A stretch of DNA of 55,422 bases from an uncultured Blautia sp. (GCA_900541345.1 UQJE01000005.1:1-55422), one strand, 5' to 3'; counted from the first letter of the stretch, positions 8,697 through 16,598 are shown. Program-made: numbers and translations. The notes: a model not told the origin generated them from the sequence alone.

Positions 8697-9043
8697 CAGA
8701 AAGGAAAGCCTCCTCCAAGACCGCCTGTAAGTTTAGACATAACAGCGGAAGATTCTTCCTCCACTTTTCTGAGCGCCTCGTTTGTAGCTGCTACAATTAA
8801 GTCTTCCAGCATTTCAATATCATCCGGATCAACTACATCTTCAGCAAGCTTTACTTTTGTCACTTCTCTTTTTCCGGAAATGCTTACTTCCACAGCTCCG
8901 CCTCCTGCTGTTGCAGTAAATTCTTTTTCCTCAAGAGCTTTCTGGTTCTCTTCCATCTGGCGCTGCATTTTCTGCGCCTGTTTCATAAGGTTATTCATGT
9001 TTCCCGGCATACCCATACCCGGAAATCCACCTCTTTTTGCCAT
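8696..9043 (-). CDS. ybaB: YbaB/EbfC family nucleoid-associated protein
   Basis: 115 residues from the chosen start M-A-K-R-G-G-F. That ATG sits 8 bases after GGAGG; the earlier in-frame ATG overlaps this ribosome binding site and is unlikely. Features: glycine/methionine-rich N-terminus, coiled segment N-N-L-M-K-Q-A-Q-K-M-Q-R, and the conserved V-E-V-S-I-S-G core. It binds DNA as a dimer. Located between dnaX (20 bases) and recR (overlap), its standard place. Confidence 0.95.
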   Translation of the reverse strand: MAKRGGFPGMGMPGNMNNLMKQAQKMQRQMEENQKALEEKEFTATAGGGAVEVSISGKREVTKVKLAEDVVDPDDIEMLEDLIVAATNEALRKVEEESSAVMSKLTGGLGGGFPF

Positions 9044-9063
9044 AATCATATCCTCCATATCTT

Positions 9064-10671
9064 TTATTCTTTATCAGATTCCAAATCCGCCTCTGTCACA
9101 ACATCCATGTGAATATTTTCCCTGATTGCCTCGTCTACCGTAATGCGGGACAGATTTGTATGCTGATGCTGGTTTGCCACAAGCATCTGAATATCCACCA
9201 TTTTTCCTGTCTGCCGCAGAATAATTTCCTGAAGCTCTTCTTTTGCCTCCGGGTTATCCACATAGGACTGTCCCAGAAAATCCTGAAATTCCACAAACAG
9301 TACCGGTTCTCCCGTCTCCCCATTATATTTGGGAACTGCCTTCTGAAGCATCTGCTTGAAAACTCCTCCTGTCTGGGAAACGATTGCCCTCCAGCCAGCT
9401 ACAATTTTCTGTAAATCCTCCGGCGCTGCTTTCTGAGGCTTACGTTCCTCCGGTGCCGCAGTCTTTTCTGTCTCAGTCATCCCTGTACCTGCCTGTACGA
9501 TTACCTGCTGTACGGGAGCTTCCTCTATTTTACGCTCCAGAACACGCAGCCTGTCCAGAACAGAATCCAGGTTTGTCTCCATTGCAGGACGACAAAGCTT
9601 GATCAGAGCAATCTCCACAAGAACTCGCTTCTGTGTTGCAAATCGTATCTGATTGGACAAGTCTGAGAAAATACGGATATATCGCATCAGCGTCTCCGCG
9701 TCCGTCATCTCGCTTTCTTCTTTTAAAAGCTTAAGATTATCCGAAGAAACGTCAATGGCTTCCTCCGGGTTTTCTGATGTTTTTACAAGAAGGAGATTTC
9801 TCATATACCAGGTAAAGTCTCCTACAAACTGGCTGAGTTCCCTTCCGCCTACAATCAAATCCTCCAGAATATGGATACTTGCTGTTACATCGCCCTTTAA
9901 AACCATTCTCAAAAGACGGCTGAACACTTCCGTATCTACAGCTCCCAATACCTCCAGTACCTTATCATAAGTAAGCGTTTCCCCAAGATAAAAGGCAATA
10001 CACTGATCAAGAAGACTCAAAGCATCTCGCATAGAGCCGTCTCCAGCCTTTGCCACATACCGTACAGCCTTCTCTTCTGCTTCTACTCCTTCCGCTGCCA
10101 GAAGCTCCTGAAGTCTTGAAGCAATGGTATCAATGGTAATTCTGTGGAAATCATATCTCTGACACCGGGAAAGAATCGTAACCGGAATTTTGTGCGCCTC
10201 CGTTGTTGCGAGAATGAAAATCACATAAGACGGCGGCTCTTCCAAAGTCTTTAAAAGCGCATTGAAAGCCCCGGCTGAAAGCATATGCACCTCGTCAATA
10301 ATATATACCTTATAATTTCCCTCTGTAGGACGGTAAGTAACCTCCTCCCGGATTTCACGGATATTATCCACACCATTATTGGAAGCTGCGTCAATTTCAA
10401 TAACATTCATTGAAGTACCGGCCTGAATCGCCCTGCACATTTCGCATTCATTACACGGGCTTCCATTTACCGGATGCTGGCAGTTTACCGCCTTTGCAAG
10501 AATCTTCGCCACCGAAGTCTTACCTGTACCTCTTGTTCCGCAAAAAAGATAAGCATGTCCGATGCGGTTTGCTTTAATCTGATTTGTCAATGTTTTTACT
10601 ATATGATCCTGACCTTTTACATCGTTAAAATTATCAGGACGAAATTTTCTGTAAAGAGCAGTGTAGCCCAT
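9064..10671 (-). CDS. dnaX: DNA polymerase III subunit gamma/tau
   Basis: 535 residues. Walker A G-T-R-G-T-G-K-T-S near residue 46, zinc-binding cysteines (C-Q-H-P ... C-N-E-C-E-M-C near 64-83), Walker B Y-I-I-D-E-V-H near 120, and the S-R-C sensor near 168. It is the clamp-loader ATPase of the replisome; the C-terminal third (after about 370) carries the tau-like region that contacts helicase and polymerase. No slippery sequence for a programmed frameshift was noticed, so it may make only the full-length form. Preceded by its own promoter and a GC-rich leader hairpin. Confidence 0.97.
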   Translation of the reverse strand: MGYTALYRKFRPDNFNDVKGQDHIVKTLTNQIKANRIGHAYLFCGTRGTGKTSVAKILAKAVNCQHPVNGSPCNECEMCRAIQAGTSMNVIEIDAASNNGVDNIREIREEVTYRPTEGNYKVYIIDEVHMLSAGAFNALLKTLEEPPSYVIFILATTEAHKIPVTILSRCQRYDFHRITIDTIASRLQELLAAEGVEAEEKAVRYVAKAGDGSMRDALSLLDQCIAFYLGETLTYDKVLEVLGAVDTEVFSRLLRMVLKGDVTASIHILEDLIVGGRELSQFVGDFTWYMRNLLLVKTSENPEEAIDVSSDNLKLLKEESEMTDAETLMRYIRIFSDLSNQIRFATQKRVLVEIALIKLCRPAMETNLDSVLDRLRVLERKIEEAPVQQVIVQAGTGMTETEKTAAPEERKPQKAAPEDLQKIVAGWRAIVSQTGGVFKQMLQKAVPKYNGETGEPVLFVEFQDFLGQSYVDNPEAKEELQEIILRQTGKMVDIQMLVANQHQHTNLSRITVDEAIRENIHMDVVTEADLESDKE

Positions 10672-10695
10672 AACACTCTCCTCTCATTCGCACAG

Positions 10696-10721
10696 CCGCC
10701 GCGGAAAAATTCCCGCGGCGG
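10696..10721. other. GC-rich hairpin in the dnaX leader
   Basis: CCGCCGCGG (10696-10704) and CCGCGGCGG (10713-10721) are a perfect 9-bp stem with an 8-base loop. It lies between the predicted dnaX transcription start (about 10732) and the GAGGAG ribosome binding site, 25 bases before the start codon. On the minus strand no T-tract follows, so it is not a normal terminator of pfkA; on the plus strand TCTTTTCTG follows. Confidence 0.6.
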
Positions 10722-10738
10722 TCTTTTCTGCACTGTTT

Positions 10739-10768
10739 ATAATACGTGAAAACACCTTGTCCCGTCAA
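10739..10768 (-). promoter_or_regulatory. Probable dnaX promoter
   Basis: Minus strand: TTGACG (10763-10768), 18 bases, TATTAT (10739-10744). It lies just after the pfkA stop codon. Confidence 0.5.
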
Positions 10769-10785
10769 GTAGGGATTGTGCTTTC

Positions 10786-11868
10786 TCAATCTCCAAAACT
10801 GATACCGATCTGTTTGGCAGCCTTTACTGTCTGGTCTTTCGGATTTACCATTTTAAGTTTGCCTGCGCATTCTTCCAGAGGCACACGTTTGATTTTTCCA
10901 TTTACAATACCAATCATAATGCCATACTCTCCGTCAATGATCGCCTCGGCCGCACCTGCACCGATTCTTGTGGAAAGTACGCGGTCATATGCACATGGCT
11001 CACCGCCCCTCTGTGTATGTCCCGGCACAGTAATACGCACTTCACTTCCTGTTTCCTTAAATATCTGGTCTGCAATTTCATAAGATACGGATGGATATTT
11101 CTTTGCTCTCGCTTCCAGTTTCTCTTTATATTTCTTTTTCGGAAGCTGTGCATCCTCTTTTGAAATTGCACCTTCTGCAACTGCCAGAATTGTAAAGCGC
11201 TTTCCGGCCTTTGCTCTTCTCTGGATTGCCTCCACTACTTTTTTAATGTCATACGGAATTTCAGGAATCAGGATAATGTCTGCTCCGCCTGCAATACCGG
11301 CGTGAAGAGTCAGGCTTCCCACCTTATGCCCCATGATTTCCACAATAAATACACGGCCGTGAGAGGCTGCCGTAGTATGAATGCAGTCAATGGCATTCGT
11401 TGCAATATTTACCGCACTCTGGAAGCCAAATGTCATATCTGTTCCGTAAATATCATTATCAATGGTTTTTGGAAGGTGTATAATATTTAACCCTTCCTCA
11501 CGGAGAAGGTTTGCTGTCTTCTGCGTTCCGTTTCCTCCAAGAATCACAAGACAGTCAAGACAGAGCTTATAATATGTCTGTTTCATTGCCTCTACTTTAT
11601 CAAGGCCTTTTTCATCCGGAACGCGCATCAGCTTAAACGGCTGTCTTGAAGTTCCGAGAATCGTTCCGCCCTGCGTAAGAATACCGGAAAAATCTTTTGA
11701 TGTAAGCATGCGATATTTTCCATAAATCAAACCTTTGTATCCATCGTCAAAGCCATAAACCTCCAGCTCGTCAATAGAATTGGAAAGACCTTTTACAACA
11801 CCGCGCATAGTTGCATTTAACGCCTGGCAGTCTCCGCCGCTTGTCAGCATACCGATTCTTTTAATCAT
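10786..11868 (-). CDS. pfkA: 6-phosphofructokinase
   Basis: 360 residues from M-I-K-R-I-G-M-L-T-S-G-G-D. This ATG is chosen because GGAGG lies 5-6 bases upstream; the earlier in-frame ATG overlaps that site. Motifs: G-G-D-C-Q-A-L-N-A near residue 11, G-G-N-G-T-Q near 103, P-K-T-I-D-N-D near 124, and P-G-H-T-Q-R-G-G near 295. It phosphorylates fructose 6-phosphate. At the donor-specificity positions it has glycine (G-G-N-G) with lysine (P-K-T-I-D-N-D), the combination known from ATP-using group III enzymes, whereas PPi enzymes usually have G-G-D-D. So ATP is the more likely donor. It has its own promoter and sits between dnaX and the SRP RNA gene. Confidence 0.93.
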   Translation of the reverse strand: MIKRIGMLTSGGDCQALNATMRGVVKGLSNSIDELEVYGFDDGYKGLIYGKYRMLTSKDFSGILTQGGTILGTSRQPFKLMRVPDEKGLDKVEAMKQTYYKLCLDCLVILGGNGTQKTANLLREEGLNIIHLPKTIDNDIYGTDMTFGFQSAVNIATNAIDCIHTTAASHGRVFIVEIMGHKVGSLTLHAGIAGGADIILIPEIPYDIKKVVEAIQRRAKAGKRFTILAVAEGAISKEDAQLPKKKYKEKLEARAKKYPSVSYEIADQIFKETGSEVRITVPGHTQRGGEPCAYDRVLSTRIGAGAAEAIIDGEYGIMIGIVNGKIKRVPLEECAGKLKMVNPKDQTVKAAKQIGISFGD

Positions 11869-11920
11869 AATAACCTCCATTCTGTGCTTTCCGTCTGCAC
11901 ACTCACAATTCTTAATGGTT

Positions 11921-11949
11921 ATTATATAACAATTTATTGTTTTCTACAA
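11921..11949 (-). promoter_or_regulatory. pfkA promoter with an inverted repeat in the spacer
   Basis: Minus strand: TTGTAG (11944-11949), 17 bases, TATAAT (11921-11926). The spacer holds AACAATTTATTGTT (11928-11941), arms AACAAT/ATTGTT, which could be a repressor operator. Confidence 0.6.
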
Positions 11950-11956
11950 CAAAAAT

Positions 11957-11988
11957 AACCAGAGTTCTCCTTCCGGATAAACTCTGGT
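11957..11988 (-). terminator. Rho-independent terminator of the SRP RNA gene
   Basis: ACCAGAGTT (11958-11966) pairs with AACTCTGGT (11980-11988). On the minus strand it is followed by TATTTTTGTTG. It immediately precedes the pfkA -35 element. Confidence 0.85.
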
Positions 11989-12001
11989 CTGATTGCTTTT
12001 T

Positions 12002-12264
12002 TACGCGCGCCGCACTTCGAAATGGTCCCACAGACGTTACCTCTACAGTTAACTCGGCTCAGGCACCCTCACGGCACACAAGAGCTCCTGCTTAGTGCTG
12101 CTGCATTCCTGCCCTGACACGGTTCACAGGTTCCTGTTGCGTAAGACCCAAACGTCAACGCCACTTATAAAGGGCAGCTCTGCAGGATACAGTCCTCAGA
12201 TTGGCATCACCCCTGCTGTAGCGGATTGCAGGTACAGGGCACCGCTAACTCCCCGGCTGCGCGG
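12002..12264 (-). ncRNA. ffs: Signal recognition particle RNA (large bacterial type, scRNA)
   Basis: The minus strand carries the long Bacillus/Clostridium-type SRP RNA, about 263 nt. Recognisable parts are the Alu-domain GGTGCCCTGTACC, the mid region GTTGACGTTTGGG, and the Ffh-binding domain IV with GTCAGGGCAGGAATGC and CAGCAGCAC. The ends (GCGC-rich) pair with each other. It scaffolds the SRP (Ffh, and in Firmicutes HBsu-like protein) for co-translational membrane targeting. A perfect sigma-A promoter lies upstream and a terminator downstream. Exact ends are inferred from the promoter and terminator. Confidence 0.96.
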
Positions 12265-12270
12265 AATTTA

Positions 12271-12299
12271 ATTATAGATGTTTTCTGAGGATTTGTCAA
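12271..12299 (-). promoter_or_regulatory. Consensus sigma-A promoter of the SRP RNA
   Basis: TTGACA (12294-12299), 17 bases, TATAAT (12271-12276) on the minus strand, a perfect match to consensus, as expected for a highly expressed stable RNA. Confidence 0.9.
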
Positions 12300-12332
12300 T
12301 CGTTTGTCAGAAACTCTTTTAATTTTCTGTTA

Positions 12333-12995
12333 TCAGCATTCCTGTTTCATGGCAGAATATCCAATTAACACAGTCCATACGTAAGCACATGTCTTTGGAA
12401 TCATCAGCATTCCAATCATAGGAATCGTATCCGCCCACAGTACTACCGGAATATAGAATCCAAAACTCAGCACAATCGTAAGCCACATCCAACGAAAGGC
12501 TTTATCCTCATGCTCTTTCGCACTGCGGTAGAATAAAACAATTACCAAAAGCCCTAAAAGAGCAAAAGGAATATTGCGGTAAATTCCCCAGGAAAGAGGA
12601 GCTTCGGCACTCAGCCATCTATTCTGCGGCATCATGCAGAGAATGATTCTAAGACCTGCCAGAATATACATGGCCGCTGTCAGACCCTGTCTTCCTTTAA
12701 TCTGGTATCTCTGACGCCATACATAATAAAGCAACACATAGAACACAGTCATGGTAACAGAAGTGATCCATTTCCCAACTCCCAGAGGAACTGTGTAATT
12801 TTCCAGTCCGGTCGTACAAAGAGCCAGCGCACGCGGAACAAGATGGAAAGAATCTCCCACACCTAACACGACCGCCATCCATCCAAACAGACGGAACTGA
12901 TGATTTCCCTTACTGCCACGAATCATGATAATTCCGATGGTAATAACAGAAATTAAATAGACTGCATCAAATAATGTTTCTACAATTGCCTGCAT
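12333..12995 (-). CDS. Multi-pass membrane protein of unknown function
   Basis: 220 residues, very hydrophobic, with about seven predicted membrane spans (about 8-25, 37-55, 73-95, 108-125, 140-160, 172-192, 197-215). I do not recognise a family. The start is supported by GGAGA 7 bases upstream. It follows the next membrane gene by only 3 bases and both follow a tetR gene, so it is probably under TetR control. Possible roles include stress-related transport or sensing, but nothing in the sequence proves this. Confidence 0.75.
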   Translation of the reverse strand: MQAIVETLFDAVYLISVITIGIIMIRGSKGNHQFRLFGWMAVVLGVGDSFHLVPRALALCTTGLENYTVPLGVGKWITSVTMTVFYVLLYYVWRQRYQIKGRQGLTAAMYILAGLRIILCMMPQNRWLSAEAPLSWGIYRNIPFALLGLLVIVLFYRSAKEHEDKAFRWMWLTIVLSFGFYIPVVLWADTIPMIGMLMIPKTCAYVWTVLIGYSAMKQEC

Positions 12996-12998
12996 AAT

Positions 12999-13454
12999 TT
13001 ATTCTCCTTTATTTTTCATTTTATTTTGAGCCGAATCATGAGCCAGAACGGCTTTGCCATAATTACAGCCAAATAACAATCCTGCCAGCAGAAGAGAAGC
13101 TCCAAGTCCAGTATAGAATACCGCAATAAAGCGCTCCGGAGCCAGTCCGCTTGCCCTCAGGGCAATTCCGCCTGTCATCATCACTGCCATAATAATAAAT
13201 GCCTTTTTATCAAAAAATTTCAAAAAGAAATGGCGTTCTTCAATTTGATAGGAAGTAATTCTGGCAGTATGCTTTTTTACCAATTTTCCAAAAACAAATT
13301 TTTGAAAAACAGCAAATACCAATATAGACAACAAAAAATTCAATACGCTGCAATAAACCGGATATGCCATAACTCCAATGCGAAGTATATTAAATCCCGC
13401 TATTCCCCATACAAAACAGGCAATGAGCAGCAATGTATTTCTTTTTACTTTCAT
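12999..13454 (-). CDS. Four-span membrane protein of unknown function
   Basis: 151 residues with hydrophobic segments at about 8-27, 32-52, 84-102 and 108-128 and a basic connecting loop. No family recognised. An AGGAGG site lies 8 bases before the start, and the operator TGAACATTGTTCA lies just upstream of that. It sits in one transcription unit with tetR (69 bases downstream of it) and the seven-span membrane gene (3 bases apart). Confidence 0.75.
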   Translation of the reverse strand: MKVKRNTLLLIACFVWGIAGFNILRIGVMAYPVYCSVLNFLLSILVFAVFQKFVFGKLVKKHTARITSYQIEERHFFLKFFDKKAFIIMAVMMTGGIALRASGLAPERFIAVFYTGLGASLLLAGLLFGCNYGKAVLAHDSAQNKMKNKGE

Positions 13455-13470
13455 ATATTTGCCTCCTTTA

Positions 13471-13483
13471 TGAACATTGTTCA
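13471..13483. promoter_or_regulatory. Second TetR operator, in the leader of the membrane genes
   Basis: TGAACATTGTTCA: arms TGAACA/TGTTCA around one base. It is the exact reverse complement of the site at the tetR promoter (14096-14108). It lies directly upstream of the ribosome binding site of the 151-residue membrane protein. Confidence 0.7.
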
Positions 13484-13522
13484 GTTTCCGGGATAAAAAA
13501 TTCCCACACTTAAGTGGAAATT

Positions 13523-14080
13523 TTAATATATCGTTCTGCGGATGATTTCCAGCACAGCCTCCACATCATATTCCTGCCGAAACAAGGCAGACAACATGAA
13601 AGAAAACAGTACATCTGCAAATTTCTCCACTGTAAACTGTTCTGTAAAAGCATCCTGTCGAATCTTATTATCTCTTCTCAGAACAAAACACAATCCATCT
13701 AAAATATGCTGCCAGGCCTGCTGCATTCGTCGTTTTCCATCTGATTTATCTTCCTGCATAAAGCCCAGCGAATGAAGTACAAAAAAACCAGGATACTGTC
13801 TGCGTCCATATTCCATTCTTTCATACATCCAGGTAATACATGCTATGGTATCCTGAAATACTTCCTCTTCATCCTGTCGATGAAAGATTTCAAACCAGAT
13901 ACTCTCTACGGCAGCTTCTATCAGAGCAGCTTTGGAATCAAAATAATTATAGATAGAACCAATTGATACTCCGCAGGCTGCTGCAACAGAGCGGATATTA
14001 ACAGCGGCACATCCCTGCTCCCGTATTAATTTCCGGCTGGTTTTTAAAATTTCTTCTTTTGATGTTACTGTTTTATTCAT
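13523..14080 (-). CDS. TetR/AcrR family transcriptional regulator
   Basis: 185 residues. Helix-turn-helix N-I-R-S-V-A-A-A-C-G-V-S-I-G-S-I-Y-N-Y-F at about residues 24-43, the TetR hallmark, followed by a helical ligand domain of normal size. It is first in a unit with two membrane-protein genes. Its consensus promoter carries a 13-base inverted repeat at the start of transcription, and the same sequence recurs before the membrane genes, so it most likely represses itself and them. The inducer is unknown; hydrophobic or toxic compounds are common for the family. Confidence 0.92.
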   Translation of the reverse strand: MNKTVTSKEEILKTSRKLIREQGCAAVNIRSVAAACGVSIGSIYNYFDSKAALIEAAVESIWFEIFHRQDEEEVFQDTIACITWMYERMEYGRRQYPGFFVLHSLGFMQEDKSDGKRRMQQAWQHILDGLCFVLRRDNKIRQDAFTEQFTVEKFADVLFSFMLSALFRQEYDVEAVLEIIRRTIY

Positions 14081-14095
14081 TCAATCACCTCAACT

Positions 14096-14108
14096 TGAAC
14101 AATGTTCA
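14096..14108. promoter_or_regulatory. TetR operator at the tetR promoter
   Basis: TGAACAATGTTCA, arms TGAACA/TGTTCA around one base, placed directly downstream of and touching the -10 box, a classic position for repression. An identical copy in opposite orientation lies at 13471-13483. Confidence 0.75.
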
Positions 14109-14136
14109 TTATACAAAACCACACTATATTTGTCAA
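14108..14136 (-). promoter_or_regulatory. Consensus promoter of the tetR operon
   Basis: TTGACA (14131-14136), 17 bases, TATAAT (14108-14113) on the minus strand. Confidence 0.85.
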
Positions 14137-14160
14137 GACTTATTTATAAAAAAGAATTCT

Positions 14161-14194
14161 AAAAAACCGGAACATAATTACATGCCCCGGCTTT
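14161..14194 (-). terminator. Probable terminator after yqeY
   Basis: A stem with AACCGG (14165-14170) against CCGGCTT (14187-14193) and an inner CAT/ATG pairing; on the minus strand it is followed by TTTTTT. Confidence 0.6.
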
Positions 14195-14207
14195 TGTCCG
14201 TTTTCCA

Positions 14208-14645
14208 TTAGTTACAATATTCTGCAACAACCTGGTTGATCACTTTTCCATCTGCTTTTCCTTTTAACTCGCCCATAACAGCCTTCATAATCTGACCTTT
14301 ATTTTTTGTAGCAAGAACATCTGCAAATTTCTCTTCAAGAACAGCCTTAATTTCTTCTGCGTTCATCTGTTTTGGAGCATATTTTGCAATCACATCGTAA
14401 CGCGCCTGATATTCGTCACGAAGATCCTGACGGCTTTCCGGGCATGTGTCAATCTGTTCTTTCACTGTCTTCATCTCTTTTAAAATAATACGGTCTACAA
14501 GCTCCGGAGCAATGTCATCGCGGCATCCTTCGTCAATCGCAGCCTTTTTTACAGCCGCAATCAGTGAGGAAACTGCCTCTTTTGTCACTTTATCTTTTGC
14601 CTTCATTGCCGCTACCATATCTTTTCTTAACACTTCTAATTCCAT
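14208..14645 (-). CDS. yqeY: GatB/YqeY domain-containing protein
   Basis: 145 residues from M-E-L-E-V-L-R-K-D-M. The start is chosen because GAGGAGG lies 6-7 bases upstream and family members are about 148 residues; an upstream in-frame start would add 22 residues across this site. YqeY resembles the tail domain of GatB (tRNA amidotransferase), with the conserved motif G-Q-I-M-K-A-V-M-G-E-L near 117-127. It may bind tRNA; the exact role is unsettled. Last gene of the MATE-tadA-yqeY run. Confidence 0.92.
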   Translation of the reverse strand: MELEVLRKDMVAAMKAKDKVTKEAVSSLIAAVKKAAIDEGCRDDIAPELVDRIILKEMKTVKEQIDTCPESRQDLRDEYQARYDVIAKYAPKQMNAEEIKAVLEEKFADVLATKNKGQIMKAVMGELKGKADGKVINQVVAEYCN

Positions 14646-14683
14646 GATGATTCCTCCTCGTATAATATCTTTATTTTCTTTTA

Positions 14684-15217
14684 TCATACTATATTTTCTT
14701 TTTCTCCGCAAATCTGCATTTCTTTTTCCGCTGCTTTTTTTGCTTCTTTTGCCTGCTTTTTCTTTTCCCTCAATTTTTTAAAGAAAGCAGATAACATGGT
14801 GGAGCACTCTTCTTCCAGAACTCCCCGCACCACTTTTACCTTGTGATTAAATCCTTCCATCTCCAGAATATTAATCACAGAGCCGGCACAGCCCGCCTTT
14901 GGATTCATACTTCCAATTACCACCTCATCAATTCTCGACTGCACAAGCGCACCTGCGCACATCTGACACGGTTCTAAAGTAACATACATAGTACAGCCTT
15001 CAAGACGCCAGTCCCCCAGCTTTTTGCTTGCCTTTCTGATAGCATTCAGTTCTGCGTGAGACAAGGTGTTCTTATCTGTATTCCTTCTGTTATATCCTCT
15101 TGCAATGATTTTCCCTTCGTTTACAATGACACAGCCAATCGGCACTTCCTCCAGAGCCTCTGCTTTTTTTGCCTGGCGAATCGCCTCTTTCATAAAACGT
15201 TCCTGTTCCGTTAACAT
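14684..15217 (-). CDS. tadA: tRNA-specific adenosine deaminase
   Basis: 177 residues. Zinc and catalytic motifs H-A-E near residue 54 and P-C-Q-M-C near 84, plus the early E-V-P-I-G-C-V-I-V. TadA converts A34 to inosine in tRNA-Arg(ACG). The last 30 residues are a highly charged lysine/glutamate tail that most family members lack. It overlaps the MATE gene by 7 bases. In Bacillus the tadA homologue lies next to scr and dnaX; here the tetR cassette and yqeY separate them. Confidence 0.95.
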   Translation of the reverse strand: MLTEQERFMKEAIRQAKKAEALEEVPIGCVIVNEGKIIARGYNRRNTDKNTLSHAELNAIRKASKKLGDWRLEGCTMYVTLEPCQMCAGALVQSRIDEVVIGSMNPKAGCAGSVINILEMEGFNHKVKVVRGVLEEECSTMLSAFFKKLREKKKQAKEAKKAAEKEMQICGEKENIV

Positions 15218-16569
15218 GTTTTTCCTCCAAGAGTTTTCTCAATCTTGCCTTTATTTTTTATATAATAAATCACTCCCACTGCGTCTGCAAGAATCCAGCC
15301 AATGGGAACTGCTGCCCAGATTCCCTTCACTCCGATTATCGGAATTGCAGACAACCCATAGGCAAGGGCAACTCTCGTTCCGAGAGAAAGAATGGTAAGA
15401 ACAACTGACATCCCCGGAAGCTTCACCGCCCTGTAAAGACCGTAGAGAAGGAAAAGAATTCCAATTCCGAAATAAAAGCTTCCCTCTATACGGAGATACT
15501 CCACTCCTACAGAAATAATCTCTTTTTCTGTGCCGCTCACAAAAATTTTCATAAGCGGCTCTGCAAACAGAAAGACTGCGCTGCTGATCACCGCACAAAA
15601 AAGCACGGAAGTCATAACTGCGCTTTTTATTCCCTTCTGGATTCTCTCAAATTTCTTTGCGCCGTAATTCTGAGCAATAAATGTAGAAAACGCATTTCCA
15701 AAATCCTGAACCGGCATATATGCAAACGAATCAATTTTTACTGCTGCCGCAAATGCCGCCATCACAACAGGGCCAAAGCTGTTTACAAGTCCCTGTACCA
15801 TCAAAATCCCAAAATTCATAATTGACTGCTGCATACAGGTAAGAAAGGAAAAACCTGCAATTTCATTCAACATTTTTCCTCTGAAACAAATCTCCTTCAG
15901 AGAAACCCGCAGCTCAGGGAAATATTTCTGCGTATAGACCGCAATCCCCACTCCGGATACAAACTGAGAAATGACGGTTGCCTCTGCCGCTCCTCCCACG
16001 CCTCTCTGAAATGTAAACACAAAGAGAAAATCAAGAACAATGTTCAAAACTGCCGACACACCAAGGAAAACAAGAGGAACAACAGAATTTCCAATTGCCC
16101 GAAGAAGCGCCGCAAAATAGTTATATAAAAAAGTAGCGCTGATCCCCACAAAAATAATTTTCAGATAATCTTCCATATAAGGCATTACCTGTGCCGGAAC
16201 CTGTAAAAGCCTTAAAATAAGCGGAAGCCCTGCAAAAACAATAATATTCAAAACAACGGTGACTGCCGCAATCAGCCCGAAAGCATGTACCATTCCCTCT
16301 TTCAGCCGTTTCCTATCCTTCTGTCCGTACCAGATAGAAAAAGCAGCGCCGCTTCCCATGCACATACCAAGCAAAATAGAAGTAAGAAACGTCATAAGCG
16401 TATAGGACGAGCCCACTGCTGCAAGAGCATTCGCTCCCAGGAAACGGCTTACAATCAGAGTATCTGCAATATTGTAACACTGCTGCAGAAGGTTTCCCGC
16501 CATCATGGGAAACGCAAAAAAGAGCAGGTTCTTCGTAATGTTTCCTTCTGTCAGATTTCTCTGTCTCAT
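15211..16569 (-). CDS. MATE family efflux transporter
   Basis: 452 residues with about 12 membrane spans in two halves of six, the MatE layout. Typical segments are P-M-M-A-G-N-L-L-Q-Q-C-Y near residue 20 and D-F-G-N-A-F-S-T-F near 268. It likely exports drugs or metabolites driven by sodium or protons. It has its own consensus promoter overlapping the end of the GH32 gene and is translationally coupled to tadA (7-base overlap), so the two are co-transcribed. Confidence 0.93.
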   Translation of the reverse strand: MRQRNLTEGNITKNLLFFAFPMMAGNLLQQCYNIADTLIVSRFLGANALAAVGSSYTLMTFLTSILLGMCMGSGAAFSIWYGQKDRKRLKEGMVHAFGLIAAVTVVLNIIVFAGLPLILRLLQVPAQVMPYMEDYLKIIFVGISATFLYNYFAALLRAIGNSVVPLVFLGVSAVLNIVLDFLFVFTFQRGVGGAAEATVISQFVSGVGIAVYTQKYFPELRVSLKEICFRGKMLNEIAGFSFLTCMQQSIMNFGILMVQGLVNSFGPVVMAAFAAAVKIDSFAYMPVQDFGNAFSTFIAQNYGAKKFERIQKGIKSAVMTSVLFCAVISSAVFLFAEPLMKIFVSGTEKEIISVGVEYLRIEGSFYFGIGILFLLYGLYRAVKLPGMSVVLTILSLGTRVALAYGLSAIPIIGVKGIWAAVPIGWILADAVGVIYYIKNKGKIEKTLGGKTC

Positions 16570-16598
16570 AACATCCTCCCAAAAGTATTTCTTTTGAA

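Noticed and set aside
9064..10671. Programmed frameshift in dnaX
   Set aside because: No A-AAA-AAG type slippery run with a following stem was seen in the frame.
10696..10721. pfkA terminator
   Set aside because: The stem is strong but no T-tract follows in the direction of pfkA transcription; described as a leader hairpin instead.
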